Positions 16,310 to 25,292 of a DNA stretch of 64,000 bases are shown here, one piece after another. A program made the translations under genes and the position numbers. Location of the stretch: assembly GCA_019638235.1 (NCBI GenBank), contig JAHBUE010000001.1:1350492-1414491 (forward strand), read 5' to 3'. Positions within the stretch are counted from its first letter, which is position 1. Each line of letters opens with the position of its first letter. A model generated the notes under the pieces. It saw only the letters and a list, made by a program, of their open reading frames with translations, was not told where the DNA came from and searched no databases. The DNA comes from Cyclobacteriaceae bacterium. GTDB lineage: Bacteria > Bacteroidota > Bacteroidia > Cytophagales > Cyclobacteriaceae.

Positions 16310-17557
16310 TTATATATCACCACGCTGCCTTCGTGCTTCAAACACTACTACGGCAGCCGCAGTGGAAACATTCATCGAGTCGATTTTGCCCTGCATGGGG
16401 ATTATAATATTCGCATCAGCATTTTTTACCCACGTTTCAGAAAGGCCGGTTGACTCCGTGCCCATTACAATGGCGCTGGGCTTTGTAAAATCGGTTTGGT
16501 TGTAAGGGTTGGAGGCTTCTAAGTATGTGCAGTATATAGTGATGTTATTTTTCCTGAGCCAGCCGAGGGTTTCTTCGCTTGTTGCCGAGGCAATTTGTTT
16601 AGTGAACACACAACCTAAGCTTGAGCGGATTACGTTGGGGTTATAAAAGTCCGTTTGCGGATCGCAGATGATGACTGCATCCACACCGGCAGCATCGGCC
16701 GTGCGCAGCATGGCGCCTAAGTTTCCGGGCTTTTCAACGGCTTCTAATACCAGTATCAACGGATTTTTACTTAGCCTGACCTGGTTAAGACTATGCAGTT
16801 TCATTTCCGCAACGGCAATGACACCTCCGGAGTTTTCGCGTACGGCAATTTTATCGAATACGTCTTTTGAAACCGGTATCAGTAGTTTACTCTCCAGCCC
16901 GAGTTGTTGCAGGTCATCGGGCGAAATAATTTCATCGCAAAAGAAAAGGTTGCCGATTTTATACCCGGCCTCTAAAGCAAACCCGATTTCTTTTTTTCCT
17001 TCAATAATAAAGAGTTGTTGCTTTTTCCGCTCACGCGGTTTTTCAAGCGTTAACAGGCTTTTGATTTTCGGGTTTTGGGTGCTGGTGATTTTAAAACCAC
17101 CCCGCCCTTCGGGCACCCCTCCTGTACCAGGAGGGGAATTTAGATTAGGTAGGGGGTTTATATTCCCCTCCTTGGTAAAGGAGGGGCCAGGGGTGGTCGG
17201 TGTGTTAAATGCCGATTTTATTTTATCCAAAACTGTTTCAATTGCTTTAAATATTTCTTCATTTTCGAAGCGTACAACTTTTAGGTTTAGTGATTGTAAA
17301 TACCTGGTTCTTTCTATATCCCGTTCATACCCGGGGCTGTGAAAATGCGCATCTCCATCCAGTTCAATCACTAATTTTTCTGACGGGCAGTAAAAATCAA
17401 CAATGTAGTTGCCAATGCTGTGCTGCCTTCTGAATTTGCGTCCATCCAACTGGCTTTTCTGAAGGAACCTCCATAGCGTAGCTTCAGCAGCCGTAGTGTT
17501 GTTCCGCAGGTCTTTTCGCGTTTGTTTCAGGTAGCTTCGGTTGTGAATACGCGCCAT
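16310..17557 (-). CDS. Fusion: DUF559 endonuclease-like domain plus TrmH/SpoU-type RNA 2'-O-methyltransferase
   Basis: The 415-residue frame joins two unrelated parts. Residues 1-120 are a DUF559 (Vsr-like PD-(D/E)XK) domain: RNNTTAAEATLWRFL, KFRRQHSIGNYIVDFYC, LVIELDGDAH and VVRFENEEIF. Residues 155-415 are a SpoU methyltransferase: substrate-binding part ITSTQNPKIKSLL, then a knotted catalytic part with GNLGAMLRTADAAG, VMGTESTGLS and IPMQGKIDSMNVSTAAAV. The join (residues 121-154) is encoded by a 102-bp dispersed repeat read in frame. In methyltransferase homologues the start is usually MKITSTQNPK; here that ATG is replaced by TTT. The SpoU motifs look intact, so rRNA/tRNA methylation is likely; nuclease function is uncertain. 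Confidence 0.85.
   Translation of the reverse strand: MARIHNRSYLKQTRKDLRNNTTAAEATLWRFLQKSQLDGRKFRRQHSIGNYIVDFYCPSEKLVIELDGDAHFHSPGYERDIERTRYLQSLNLKVVRFENEEIFKAIETVLDKIKSAFNTPTTPGPSFTKEGNINPLPNLNSPPGTGGVPEGRGGFKITSTQNPKIKSLLTLEKPRERKKQQLFIIEGKKEIGFALEAGYKIGNLFFCDEIISPDDLQQLGLESKLLIPVSKDVFDKIAVRENSGGVIAVAEMKLHSLNQVRLSKNPLILVLEAVEKPGNLGAMLRTADAAGVDAVIICDPQTDFYNPNVIRSSLGCVFTKQIASATSEETLGWLRKNNITIYCTYLEASNPYNQTDFTKPSAIVMGTESTGLSETWVKNADANIIIPMQGKIDSMNVSTAAAVVVFEARRQRGDI
17096..17197. repeat. 102-bp dispersed palindromic repeat (CCCCTCC/GGAGGGG family), inside the fusion gene
   Basis: The outer arms ACCACCCC (17096-17103) and GGGGTGGT (17190-17197) are exact inverts. Inside are two hairpins: CCCCTCCTG (17116-17124) with CAGGAGGGG (17128-17136), and CCCCTCCTT (17165-17173) with AAGGAGGGG (17178-17186). 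The length, 102 bp, is 34 codons, and the repeat is read through without stops. I recall this type of sequence as common in Bacteroidota next to DUF559 genes. Confidence 0.75.
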
Positions 17558-17569
17558 AACTTTTCTGTA

Positions 17570-17656
17570 AGTGTAAAGTTCAAAGTTTAAAGTTCAAAAT
17601 CATAGCTTCTTCCTATTTTTACCCTGACTTTGAACCCGAAACCTTGAACCTGAAAT
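17570..17656. repeat. Degenerate TTCAAAG/TTGAAC-unit repeat array
   Basis: Positions 17570-17600 carry repeated AAAGTTC/AAAGTTT units. Positions 17625-17656 carry related TTGAACC/CTTGAACC units on the opposite arm, so the two halves are loosely inverted. The array occupies almost the entire gap between two divergent genes and supplies the TTG start codon of the downstream methyltransferase. Confidence 0.55.
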
Positions 17657-18543
17657 TATTACATCCCGCCTCCTGGAAAGACTACGAGCTTATTGACTCC
17701 GGCAACGGCCAGAAGCTTGAACGTTTCGGGAAGTTTATTCTTGTACGCCCGGAGCCGCAGGCTATCTGGAGTAAGGTATTGCCCGAAAAAGAATGGTCAT
17801 CGCTTGCCCATGCGCAGTTCGACCGCGAGCAAAAAGACAGGTTCCGGTTTAGCGATGAGGTAAAAGGCGGGTGGACACGCAGCAAAGGAATGCCCGAAAG
17901 CTGGCAGGTGCAGTATCATTATGGAAACCTTAATCTTACATTGCGGTTGGCGTTAACCAGTTTCGGGCATGTAGGCGTTTTTCCTGAACAAGGCGAAAAC
18001 TGGAATTTTATTTACGATACAATCAAAGGATGGAAAAGTGAACATATCCGCGTGTTGAATTTATTCGCCTACACGGGCGCGGCTTCGGTTGTGGCGCGCT
18101 CGGCAGGTGCAGAGGTTACGCACGTGGATGCCTCGCGCCCCGGGCTGAACTGGGCAAACGAGAATATGCGGTTGAACAATTTATCAGACATACGCTGGGT
18201 GTATGAAGATGCCTTCAAGTTTGTAAAACGTGAGGCGAAGCGCGGGAACAAATACAACGGCATTATCATGGATCCGCCACCGTATGGACGCGGGCCGGAA
18301 GGCGAGAAGTGGACGCTTCAGGAACAGTTGAACGAGCTTATCGGCATGAGCAGCCGGTTGCTGGAAAGCAAAAATCGTTTCTTTATCCTCAGCATGTACG
18401 CGGTGGGGCTTTCACCGTTGGTGGGGCTTAACGTTGCCAAAACTCATTTCGATATGAAAGAACCGGACTGCGGGGAGTTTTACCTGGCATCAAAAAACAA
18501 CCGCGATCTGCCGATGGGAACGTTTTTGAGGTTTGCTTCATAA
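17644..18543 (+). CDS. Class I SAM-dependent methyltransferase, RlmI-like (COG1092)
   Basis: A 299-residue protein. The SAM-binding motif VLNLFAYTGAASV (about residues 139-151), the acidic THVDASRPGLNWANEN loop and the catalytic IMDPPPYGRG motif identify the RlmI/YccW group that methylates cytosine C5 in 23S rRNA. The N-terminal part (KLERFGKFILVRPEPQAIW) is the short version found in Bacteroidota, without the PUA domain of E. coli RlmI. No in-frame ATG exists upstream before a repeat array; the TTG at 17644 is the best start and lies within that array. Target base specificity is inferred. Confidence 0.85.
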   Translation: MNLKLLHPASWKDYELIDSGNGQKLERFGKFILVRPEPQAIWSKVLPEKEWSSLAHAQFDREQKDRFRFSDEVKGGWTRSKGMPESWQVQYHYGNLNLTLRLALTSFGHVGVFPEQGENWNFIYDTIKGWKSEHIRVLNLFAYTGAASVVARSAGAEVTHVDASRPGLNWANENMRLNNLSDIRWVYEDAFKFVKREAKRGNKYNGIIMDPPPYGRGPEGEKWTLQEQLNELIGMSSRLLESKNRFFILSMYAVGLSPLVGLNVAKTHFDMKEPDCGEFYLASKNNRDLPMGTFLRFAS

Positions 18544-18682
18544 TGAGATTGTGAATTTTTTTAATTTTGGTACTAATGCCTCATGAAGATATGAAAAAGA
18601 ATAGTCTTGGTAGAATTTCTTTTTTGGGAAGGTAGAGGATTTAAAATCGTAAATTATATCGTTCTAAAAATTAAAAAAAGCG

Positions 18683-19327
18683 ATGAGGTGTGTCATTGGA
18701 TTTGTTCTGATTCATTTAACGTTTTGCTCATGTGGGCAGACAAAAGGCAAAAATGAAATCGAAGGGCTTTTGATTAACCCAAAAATTAAAGAAGATGTAG
18801 AAAAGAATATTGATGACAGGGAATTAGAAGAAATTCAAAATGGATTCCAGATTTATAAGAATAAAGTGATTTTGGAACTATTTAGAAATGATAGTTTATT
18901 TTTTACAACTGACGATAAGCCCATTGAACCCCTATTTAAGTCGTTTTATTTATGGAAAGCAGATACTTTAAACATTGATGGAGCAATTGGACTTTTTGGA
19001 GGGTCAGGCTTTTCGATAAAAATTGTAAACAACAAAGCGACAGTTTATCATTTGTTAAGTTCAGATGAATTTCCGATGTATGCTTATCAGGAAAAAGGTG
19101 ATTTGATTTTTAGATTAGATGTGCCATGCCATGATACAAAAATTGTTCTTTCGGAACTACCCGGAAAAGAAACGAAGCAAGTAATTTATGGATACGTGGA
19201 GCTTAAAAGTGATAATTACTTTGAAAGTAAGGGGACTGTAAATGGACGTGAAATTATGCCAAGAACAAAGTTGAGGGCAAATATGAAATTGTATTTTAGA
19301 AGCGGATTCCTTGACTTAGGAGAGTAG
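18683..19327 (+). CDS. Unknown lipoprotein
   Basis: A 214-residue product with a lipoprotein-type N-terminus (FVLIHLTFCSC) and no domain I recognise. The mature part is charged, with GAIGLFGGSGFSIKIVNNKA in the middle and a beta-rich C-terminus. The gene is clearly more A+T-rich than its neighbours and is flanked by A+T-rich noncoding DNA, so horizontal acquisition is possible. It has no obvious partner gene. Confidence 0.65.
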   Translation: MRCVIGFVLIHLTFCSCGQTKGKNEIEGLLINPKIKEDVEKNIDDRELEEIQNGFQIYKNKVILELFRNDSLFFTTDDKPIEPLFKSFYLWKADTLNIDGAIGLFGGSGFSIKIVNNKATVYHLLSSDEFPMYAYQEKGDLIFRLDVPCHDTKIVLSELPGKETKQVIYGYVELKSDNYFESKGTVNGREIMPRTKLRANMKLYFRSGFLDLGE

Positions 19328-19406
19328 ATTAAGAAACAAATGAAAGATTTCTGAAAAGCATGAGATAAAAAAGAAATTCAAAAATTTGGAATAGAAAAAA
19401 GTTTCT

Positions 19407-19700
19407 TTAAAACTTTTTTCGTGGAGTTGTCGTTCCCCGTTTGGACGGGGCGGGCTTTGCAGTTCGCTTCTTACGCTGTTCTTTACGCAATTTAATAAAT
19501 GCGCTAAATTCTTTTCGTTCTTCGTCAGTCCAGGGTTTGTCCAGAACAGTGAAGTCAACATTTTTCGGTTCTCTGATTGACCCCATTTTGATTATTTGCT
19601 TACTGTCTTTGCCAAACACATCGCCAGAAACTGCGTTCTCAATGGAGTTCGTCAACTTGTCAATCTCAATATCAACTAATATTTTCTTCTGTTTTTTCAC
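19407..19700 (-). CDS. Small unknown basic protein
   Basis: A 97-residue frame starting at GTG 19700. The N-terminal segment IDKLTNSIENAVSGDVF resembles the N-terminus of small Bacteroidota proteins I have seen beside acetyltransferase-like or toxin-like genes, but the remainder (KPWTDEERKEFSAFIKLRKE and a basic tail) differs, so this may be a chimera or a decayed copy. A TATTTTTG -7 box ends four bases before the GTG, which argues for expression. It is isolated, and downstream DNA contains no partner. Confidence 0.45.
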   Translation of the reverse strand: MKKQKKILVDIEIDKLTNSIENAVSGDVFGKDSKQIIKMGSIREPKNVDFTVLDKPWTDEERKEFSAFIKLRKEQRKKRTAKPAPSKRGTTTPRKKF

Positions 19701-19753
19701 TCATCAAAAATACGAAAAAGCCGTCAAAAAGTGTTCAATTTCACCCCCTCAAT

Positions 19754-19831
19754 GTCACCCGATTAGGGCTTGCCTCTGTCCCCGCATAGTTTCCCGCCTA
19801 AGCGGGGACTATGCGGCTTCTGTGGGGTGAC
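19754..19831. repeat. 78-bp imperfect palindromic element
   Basis: GTCACCC (19754-19760) and GGGTGAC (19825-19831) are exact inverted ends. Internally CCGCATAGT (19782-19790) pairs with ACTATGCGG (19808-19816), and CCCGC with GCGGG at the apex. The plan is the same as the element at 6240-6314 (7-9 bp ends, about 75 bp, an inner 9-bp arm), but the sequence differs. Confidence 0.6.
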
Positions 19832-19892
19832 GGAAGAGATTCTTTACGCCTGTATTATTTGGATAAGCTCATCGGGCCTTTGTTTTTTGCAA

Positions 19893-20036
19893 CGGTATCA
19901 TTACCGTGCTGAAATGGGGTACTGGATTTTTGGTGCAGTAGGTGCATTTGCACTGTTGCTAACTATCATTATTGTAAGCACACAAGCATTGAAAGCGGCT
20001 TTGGCAAATTCAACGCAAAGTTTAAGAAGGGAGTGA
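19893..20036 (+). pseudogene. C-terminal remnant of a MacB/FtsX-type ABC permease
   Basis: Residues RYHYRAEMGYWIFGAVG followed by ALLLTIIIVSTQALKAALA and a final SLRRE with TGA match the last TM helix and the conserved ANP-x-x-SLRxE tail of Bacteroidota MacB-like permeases of about 800 residues. Nothing upstream continues the reading frame; a palindromic element lies 60 bp away. The gene is therefore a truncated relic. Confidence 0.7.
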
Positions 20037-20181
20037 TAAACAAAACCAGAAGAATATTTCTATTACATTAGGACTAAGTTTTCTGTATTCTTGGGTAACA
20101 ATTATTGATGGTTTAGATTAGCGAGAGCAGACTGTAAAACTATTCTTTCTATTTAATCATCATGTACTTAAAAATACGACT

Positions 20182-20859
20182 TTGCTTAGGGTATTTCTGG
20201 TTTTACTTTGTGTGGCATCTTTTGCCGAAGGCTTCTCGCAACGCCTCTACAAGGGCATTGTGGTGGATTCCATAAGCATGAAGAATATCCCCGATGTTCA
20301 CATTACAGTAAAAAATTCGTCAAGAGGAGTTTTTGCAAGTACAGATGGCAGTTTTCAGATTTACGCCCGCGCAACCGACACGTTGATTTTCACCAGCCTG
20401 GGATATATACCTTTATTGCTTCCGTTGCTTTTTGAGGAAGAGGTTATCATGATATTGATGAAGGAGAATGTACACATGCTACCCAATATCACCATAAACG
20501 CTACACGACTTTATCCGAACAAGGTTATTAACCAAACCAAAGCCGAACCAAAGAAGATGGACGCTATTGAAGCGGTCATGTCACCTATTGATTATTTTTT
20601 CTGGCGCGAAGAACGCGACCGCAGAAGGCTGGCGAAATACATTCGTGAGAATAACCGCACGCAAACATATCGGCAGGTGGTACTCGACCCTGATGTTACG
20701 AAAATCATGACCGACACGTACAACATCACCGAAGAAAAATACTTTGCCTTGTTGGCACGTTTCAATCAAAGGCGCGCGGACGTTCATTACTACACCGACC
20801 CGGATGCCATTATGGAAGAATTGCACAATTTCATTGAGGCAGCTCTCAAAAGAGAGTAG
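20182..20859 (+). CDS. Secreted protein with carboxypeptidase-D regulatory-like domain
   Basis: A 225-residue product. The signal peptide (LRVFLVLLCVASFAEGFSQ) is followed by a CarboxypepD_reg-like beta sandwich (about residues 22-95): YKGIVVDSISMKNIPDVHI, SRGVFASTDGSFQI and DTLIFTSLGY. The C-terminal half is helical and charged. Such proteins are common periplasmic or surface proteins in Bacteroidota, without an assigned function. The start is uncertain: the frame opens with TTG at 20182, while an ATG at 20162 with an ideal basic N-terminus (MYLKIRL) lies in another frame, so a small indel near 20180 is possible. Confidence 0.75.
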   Translation: MLRVFLVLLCVASFAEGFSQRLYKGIVVDSISMKNIPDVHITVKNSSRGVFASTDGSFQIYARATDTLIFTSLGYIPLLLPLLFEEEVIMILMKENVHMLPNITINATRLYPNKVINQTKAEPKKMDAIEAVMSPIDYFFWREERDRRRLAKYIRENNRTQTYRQVVLDPDVTKIMTDTYNITEEKYFALLARFNQRRADVHYYTDPDAIMEELHNFIEAALKRE

Positions 20860-20963
20860 CATGATAAACAAACGATGGCAAAGGCATCTCTAAAAACTCC
20901 TTATAGAGGTTGTCCAAATAGAGAATCTTTGAACTCACCCCTTAATCCTTGCGTTTTCGTTCG

Positions 20964-20971
20964 TATCTTTG
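20964..20971 (+). promoter_or_regulatory. -7 box of typA promoter
   Basis: A perfect Bacteroidota -7 element TATCTTTG lies 60 bases before the typA ATG. The -33 element at the right spacing is poor (CTTA at 20941-20944). Confidence 0.5.
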
Positions 20972-21031
20972 CGCCCTTAATTAAGGCCCTGAAGGGGTAA
21001 AAAGCAGAAAACAAGCAGAATTCGAAGGTTT

Positions 21032-22852
21032 ATGGATGTAAACAAAATCAGGAACATTGCCATTATTGCGCACGTTGACCACGGAAAGACTACCCTGGTA
21101 GATAAATTATTACATGCCGGGCAGTTGTTTCAGGCCCATGAAAACCCGGGCGAACTTATTATGGATAGCAACGACCTGGAACGCGAACGCGGAATTACCA
21201 TTCTGGCGAAGAACGTTTCAGTTCGGTATAAAGACTATAAAATCAATGTAATAGATACCCCCGGCCACAGCGATTTTGGCGGAGAAGTAGAGCGTGTGCT
21301 CAACATGGCCGATGGTTGCCTGTTGTTGGTAGATGCCTTTGAAGGGCCCATGCCGCAAACCCGTTTTGTGCTTCAAAAGGCTTTGCAACTTGGCTTAAAG
21401 CCGATTGTGGTAATCAATAAAGTAGATAAGAAAAACTGTACACCCGATGAAGTGCACGAACAGGTTTTTGACCTGATGTTTTCATTGGATGCAACCGAAG
21501 AACAACTTGACTTTCCTACCTACTACGGCTCTGCCAAGCAAGGTTGGATGAGCACTGACTGGAAACAGCCTTCGCCTGATATTACACCGTTGTTGGATGG
21601 TATCATTAAATATATTCCTTCGCCAAAATTAGAGGAGGGTACTCCGCAAATGCTCATTACTTCACTTGAGTATTCATCCTACATTGGTCGTGTGGCAATT
21701 GGACGTATGCACCGCGGAGAATTAAAAGCCGGTCAGCCGGTGGCAATGGTAAAACGCGATGGAAAAACGATTGTAAAATCACGCATCAAAGATTTATATG
21801 TGTTTGAAGGCTTTGAAAAACAAAAAGTAGAATCCGTTTCGTCAGGCGAAATTTGCGCGATAGTAGGATTAGAAGGTTTTGAAATTGGCGATACCGTTAC
21901 CGACCCCGAAAAGCCGGAAGCATTAAAATCGATTGCAATTGACGAGCCGACTATGAGTATGCTCTTTACCATTAACAACTCACCTTTTTATGGTAAGGAA
22001 GGCAAGTTTGTTACCTCACGCCACATTAAAGAAAGATTGGACAAAGAGTTGGAGAAAAACCTTGCGCTTCGCGTAATGGATACCGGCTCGGCCGATAGCT
22101 TTATGGTGTATGGCCGTGGTGTGTTGCACTTGTCGGTGTTGATTGAAACCATGCGCAGAGAGGGTTACGAGTTACAAATCGGACAACCACAGGTAATCTA
22201 TCGCGAGATTGACGGTGTGAAGTGCGAGCCTGTTGAAGAGCTGACTATCGACCTTCCTGAAACAGATGCCGGAAAAGCAATCGAAACGGTTTCTATCCGC
22301 AAAGGCGAAATGACCAACATGGAACCGAAAGGCGACCGCATGATTCTCAAGTTCAACATCCCGTCACGCGGTATTATCGGGTTAAGGAATTATTTATTGA
22401 ACGTTACGGCAGGTGAGGCAATTGTTACGCATCGCTTTACAGAATATCAGCCATACAAAGGCGAGATACCCGGTCGTATTAACGGTTCGTTAATTGTAAT
22501 GGAAGAAGGAGAAGCTATTCCTTACAGCTTGCACAACTTACAAGACCGTGGAAAATTCTTTATCGACCCGGGAGAACCTGTATATGAAGGTCAGGTAATT
22601 GGCGAGCACAGCCGTGGTGGCGATTTGGTGATAAACGTTACCAAAACAAAAAAACTTACCAACATACGCGCTTCCGGTTCGGACGAAAAGATGCGCATTG
22701 CGCCTGCCATTAAATTCTCGCTTGAAGAAGCGCTGGAATATATTCAGTCTGATGAGTACGTGGAGGTAACGCCAAAATCAATACGCTTGCGTAAAATTTA
22801 CCTGAAAGAAAACGACCGTAAGCGCGAACGCAACAAGGCAGTGGCGGTATGA
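21032..22852 (+). CDS. typA: Translational GTPase TypA/BipA
   Basis: A 606-residue protein. It contains the G1 motif AHVDHGKTT (about residues 13-21), the switch I/G2 motif RGITI, G3 DTPGHSDF, and G4 NKVDKKN, followed by domain II ([12 protein letters not shown]), the EF-G-like domains III and V, and the BipA-specific C-terminal domain ([22 protein letters not shown]). TypA binds ribosomes at the factor site and assists ribosome biogenesis and cold or stress growth. Its stop overlaps the next start by ATGA (22849-22852). All GTPase residues are intact. Confidence 0.97.
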   Translation: MDVNKIRNIAIIAHVDHGKTTLVDKLLHAGQLFQAHENPGELIMDSNDLERERGITILAKNVSVRYKDYKINVIDTPGHSDFGGEVERVLNMADGCLLLVDAFEGPMPQTRFVLQKALQLGLKPIVVINKVDKKNCTPDEVHEQVFDLMFSLDATEEQLDFPTYYGSAKQGWMSTDWKQPSPDITPLLDGIIKYIPSPKLEEGTPQMLITSLEYSSYIGRVAIGRMHRGELKAGQPVAMVKRDGKTIVKSRIKDLYVFEGFEKQKVESVSSGEICAIVGLEGFEIGDTVTDPEKPEALKSIAIDEPTMSMLFTINNSPFYGKEGKFVTSRHIKERLDKELEKNLALRVMDTGSADSFMVYGRGVLHLSVLIETMRREGYELQIGQPQVIYREIDGVKCEPVEELTIDLPETDAGKAIETVSIRKGEMTNMEPKGDRMILKFNIPSRGIIGLRNYLLNVTAGEAIVTHRFTEYQPYKGEIPGRINGSLIVMEEGEAIPYSLHNLQDRGKFFIDPGEPVYEGQVIGEHSRGGDLVINVTKTKKLTNIRASGSDEKMRIAPAIKFSLEEALEYIQSDEYVEVTPKSIRLRKIYLKENDRKRERNKAVAV

Positions 22853-23688
22853 TGCGCTTAGGCTTTTTGGGAATTTTTATTTTCAGCATTACGCTGTCGT
22901 TTGCCCAATCAAAGCCTTCGAAGGTTGCCGTTATGGAAGCGCTGGGCGATACCCTTGCCCAACAGGAAAATTTTGCGGGTGCGCTTAAACAGTACGCAAA
23001 GGTTATCAAAGCAACCAAACTAAAAACCAAAGAAGACCGGAAGATTCTTTATAAGCGGGCGTTGTGCCTGTTCTATCTTGGCGAATTTGATAAAGCCCTG
23101 AATGACCTGAACGCTTTTATTTCTGAAAACGAAAACATACCACAGGCAAGGCTTTTTCGCGCATTTCTGTATCGTGAGTTGGGCGACACGGAGAAACAAT
23201 TGGCCGATGTTCAGTATGTAACGGAGCATGACCCGTTTAACCCCGACTTGCTGAAATGGGAGGCGGGTTTGTTTGTTGAAACAGGCATGAACAGAGAAGC
23301 CGTTACGGCCTTGAAGAAAATCAAGCAATGGGGTACAGATGAGGAAGTAGAATTTTATCTTGGTTTGGCCTACTATGGGTTAGCGGATGCCGACAGCGCA
23401 ATCTTTCATTTTGATGAAGCCATTGCCCTTAACGGAGGGTATGTGCCTGCCTATACCTATGCCGGGGTGCTTTGCCTTGAAGAGGGCGCCTACGAACTTG
23501 CCCTAACCTATATCAACCTTGCTTTGCGGTTGGATGCCGGAAACCCGCAATTGTTGTTTTATAAGGGAATTGCCCTGGTGGAATCGGGCAAAAAAGATGA
23601 AGGGTGCAGTTGCCTGAACCGCGCTTTTTATGCCGGTATAGATGATGCCGGGGGCTATCTTGAAGAGTTTTGTTTTGATGTGGAATAA
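22849..23688 (+). CDS. Secreted TPR-repeat protein
   Basis: A 279-residue protein. The signal peptide ([20 protein letters not shown]) is followed by six or so degenerate TPR units: GDTLAQQENFAGALKQYAK, ALCLFYLGEFDKALNDLNA, AGLFVETGMNREAVTALKK, GLAYYGLADADSAIFHFDE, AGVLCLEEGAYELALTYIN and GIALVESGKKDEGCSCLNR. TPR solenoids bind partner proteins, here in the periplasm. It is translationally coupled to typA by a four-base overlap. The partner is unknown. Confidence 0.88.
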   Translation: MMRLGFLGIFIFSITLSFAQSKPSKVAVMEALGDTLAQQENFAGALKQYAKVIKATKLKTKEDRKILYKRALCLFYLGEFDKALNDLNAFISENENIPQARLFRAFLYRELGDTEKQLADVQYVTEHDPFNPDLLKWEAGLFVETGMNREAVTALKKIKQWGTDEEVEFYLGLAYYGLADADSAIFHFDEAIALNGGYVPAYTYAGVLCLEEGAYELALTYINLALRLDAGNPQLLFYKGIALVESGKKDEGCSCLNRAFYAGIDDAGGYLEEFCFDVE

Positions 23689-23712
23689 GCGGGTATAAAT
23701 CACCTGTTTCCG

Positions 23713-23743
23713 CTTGCTGACTGACTTTGCCCTGCTATTTTTG
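23713..23743 (+). promoter_or_regulatory. Predicted guaA promoter
   Basis: CTTG (23713-23716), 19 bases, then TATTTTTG (23736-23743): a good Bacteroidota promoter. The -7 box ends three bases before the guaA ATG at 23747, so the transcript would be leaderless or nearly so. Confidence 0.55.
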
Positions 23744-23746
23744 CAC

Positions 23747-25273
23747 ATGCCCGAACAAATACTAATCCTTGATTTTGGTTCGCAATACACCCAACTGATT
23801 GCCCGCAGGGTGCGCGAACTGAATGTGTATTGCGAAATTCATCCCTTTAATAAAATACCGGAAATAGCCGACCAGGTAAAAGGCATAATCCTGTCGGGTA
23901 GCCCGTGCTCCGTTCGCGATGCCGGTTCGCCCGATGTTGATTTAAAAACATTTAAAGATTTGCCCGTGTTAGGGGTATGTTATGGTGCGCAACTTATTGC
24001 GCATAAAAGTGGCGGCTCGGTGTTGCCATCGCAAATCAGGGAGTACGGCCGTGCAAAACTCACCACAGTCGATTATCATAATGAACTGTTAAAAGAAATT
24101 TCGCTTGATACACAGGTGTGGATGTCGCACAGCGATACCATTGCTGCCGTGCCCGATACGTTTGAAATTATTTCGAGCACACCTTCCGTAAAGGTTGCGG
24201 CCTATCATGTAAAGGGCACGCAAACGTATGGTATTCAGTTTCACCCGGAAGTAACGCACACCACAGAAGGGAAAAACCTGTTGCGGAATTTTGTTGTGCA
24301 TATCTGTCAATGTTCGCAAGACTGGACACCCGACCAGTTTGTGGAAACAACCGTTGCTGACCTTCAGAAAAAATTAGGCAACGATAAAGTGGTAATGGCG
24401 TTATCAGGTGGTGTTGATTCAACGGTAGCGGCTATATTAATTCATAAAGCAATAGGAAAAAACCTGCATTGCATTTTTGTTGATAATGGCTTGCTGCGCA
24501 AAAATGAGTTTGAGCAAGTGCTGGAATCGTATAAAGGCATGGGGCTGAACATTAAAGGTGTAGATGCGAAAGAGAAATTCTATTCTGCGTTAAGCGGATT
24601 GAGCGAACCCGAAGCAAAACGTAAGGCCATAGGTAAAACTTTTATTGATGTGTTTGATGAAGAGGCGCATAGCCTTACGGAAGTAAAATGGCTTGGTCAG
24701 GGTACTATTTATCCTGATGTAATCGAATCCGTTTCGGTAAAAGGCCCCTCGGCCACAATCAAATCGCATCATAACGTTGGCGGTTTGCCCGAAAAGATGA
24801 AGATGAAAGTGGTGGAACCGTTGAATACCTTGTTTAAAGATGAGGTGCGGATTGTAGGAAAAGCATTGGGTATTGACCCTGCTATCTTAGGTCGTCATCC
24901 GTTTCCGGGCCCTGGTCTGGGTATTCGCATATTGGGCGAAATCACAGCCGGCAACGTTCGGATTTTACAGGAAGTTGACCATATCTTTATCAACGGATTG
25001 AGGCAACACGAACTTTATAATTCAGTATGGCAAGCCGGAGCAGTTTTATTGCCGGTGCAATCGGTTGGCGTAATGGGCGATGAACGTACGTATGAACAAG
25101 TGGTGGCGCTGCGGGCAGTTACCAGCACTGACGGCATGACAGCCGATTGGGTGCACTTGCCATATACATTTTTGGCAGAAATATCGAGCGATATAATTAA
25201 TAAAGTAAAAGGTGTTAACCGTGTGGTGTACGATATAAGTTCAAAGCCACCGGCTACAATTGAATGGGAGTAA
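23747..25273 (+). CDS. guaA: GMP synthase (glutamine-hydrolysing)
   Basis: A 508-residue protein. The N-terminal class I glutamine amidotransferase has the oxyanion region [10 protein letters not shown], the nucleophile in GVCYGAQL, and the catalytic His/Glu in [11 protein letters not shown]. The ATP pyrophosphatase part has the P-loop ALSGGVDST. The C-terminal dimerisation domain has [13 protein letters not shown] and ends KPPATIEWE. GuaA converts XMP, ATP and glutamine to GMP in the cytoplasm. ATG 23747 was chosen because homologues begin [16 protein letters not shown]. It is probably single or co-transcribed with the next gene (19-base gap). Confidence 0.97.
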   Translation: MPEQILILDFGSQYTQLIARRVRELNVYCEIHPFNKIPEIADQVKGIILSGSPCSVRDAGSPDVDLKTFKDLPVLGVCYGAQLIAHKSGGSVLPSQIREYGRAKLTTVDYHNELLKEISLDTQVWMSHSDTIAAVPDTFEIISSTPSVKVAAYHVKGTQTYGIQFHPEVTHTTEGKNLLRNFVVHICQCSQDWTPDQFVETTVADLQKKLGNDKVVMALSGGVDSTVAAILIHKAIGKNLHCIFVDNGLLRKNEFEQVLESYKGMGLNIKGVDAKEKFYSALSGLSEPEAKRKAIGKTFIDVFDEEAHSLTEVKWLGQGTIYPDVIESVSVKGPSATIKSHHNVGGLPEKMKMKVVEPLNTLFKDEVRIVGKALGIDPAILGRHPFPGPGLGIRILGEITAGNVRILQEVDHIFINGLRQHELYNSVWQAGAVLLPVQSVGVMGDERTYEQVVALRAVTSTDGMTADWVHLPYTFLAEISSDIINKVKGVNRVVYDISSKPPATIEWE

Positions 25274-25292
25274 TTCAATCAATAATTAGCAA

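Larger units (their letters stand above)
19701..20181. other. Degenerate intergenic region, no intact gene
   Basis: This 481-bp gap holds a 78-bp palindromic element (19754-19831), the decayed end of a permease gene (19893-20036), and a short in-frame remnant reading SITLGLSFLYSWVTIIDGLD before TAG near 20120 whose origin I cannot identify. It looks like a site of past insertion and deletion. Confidence 0.6.
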
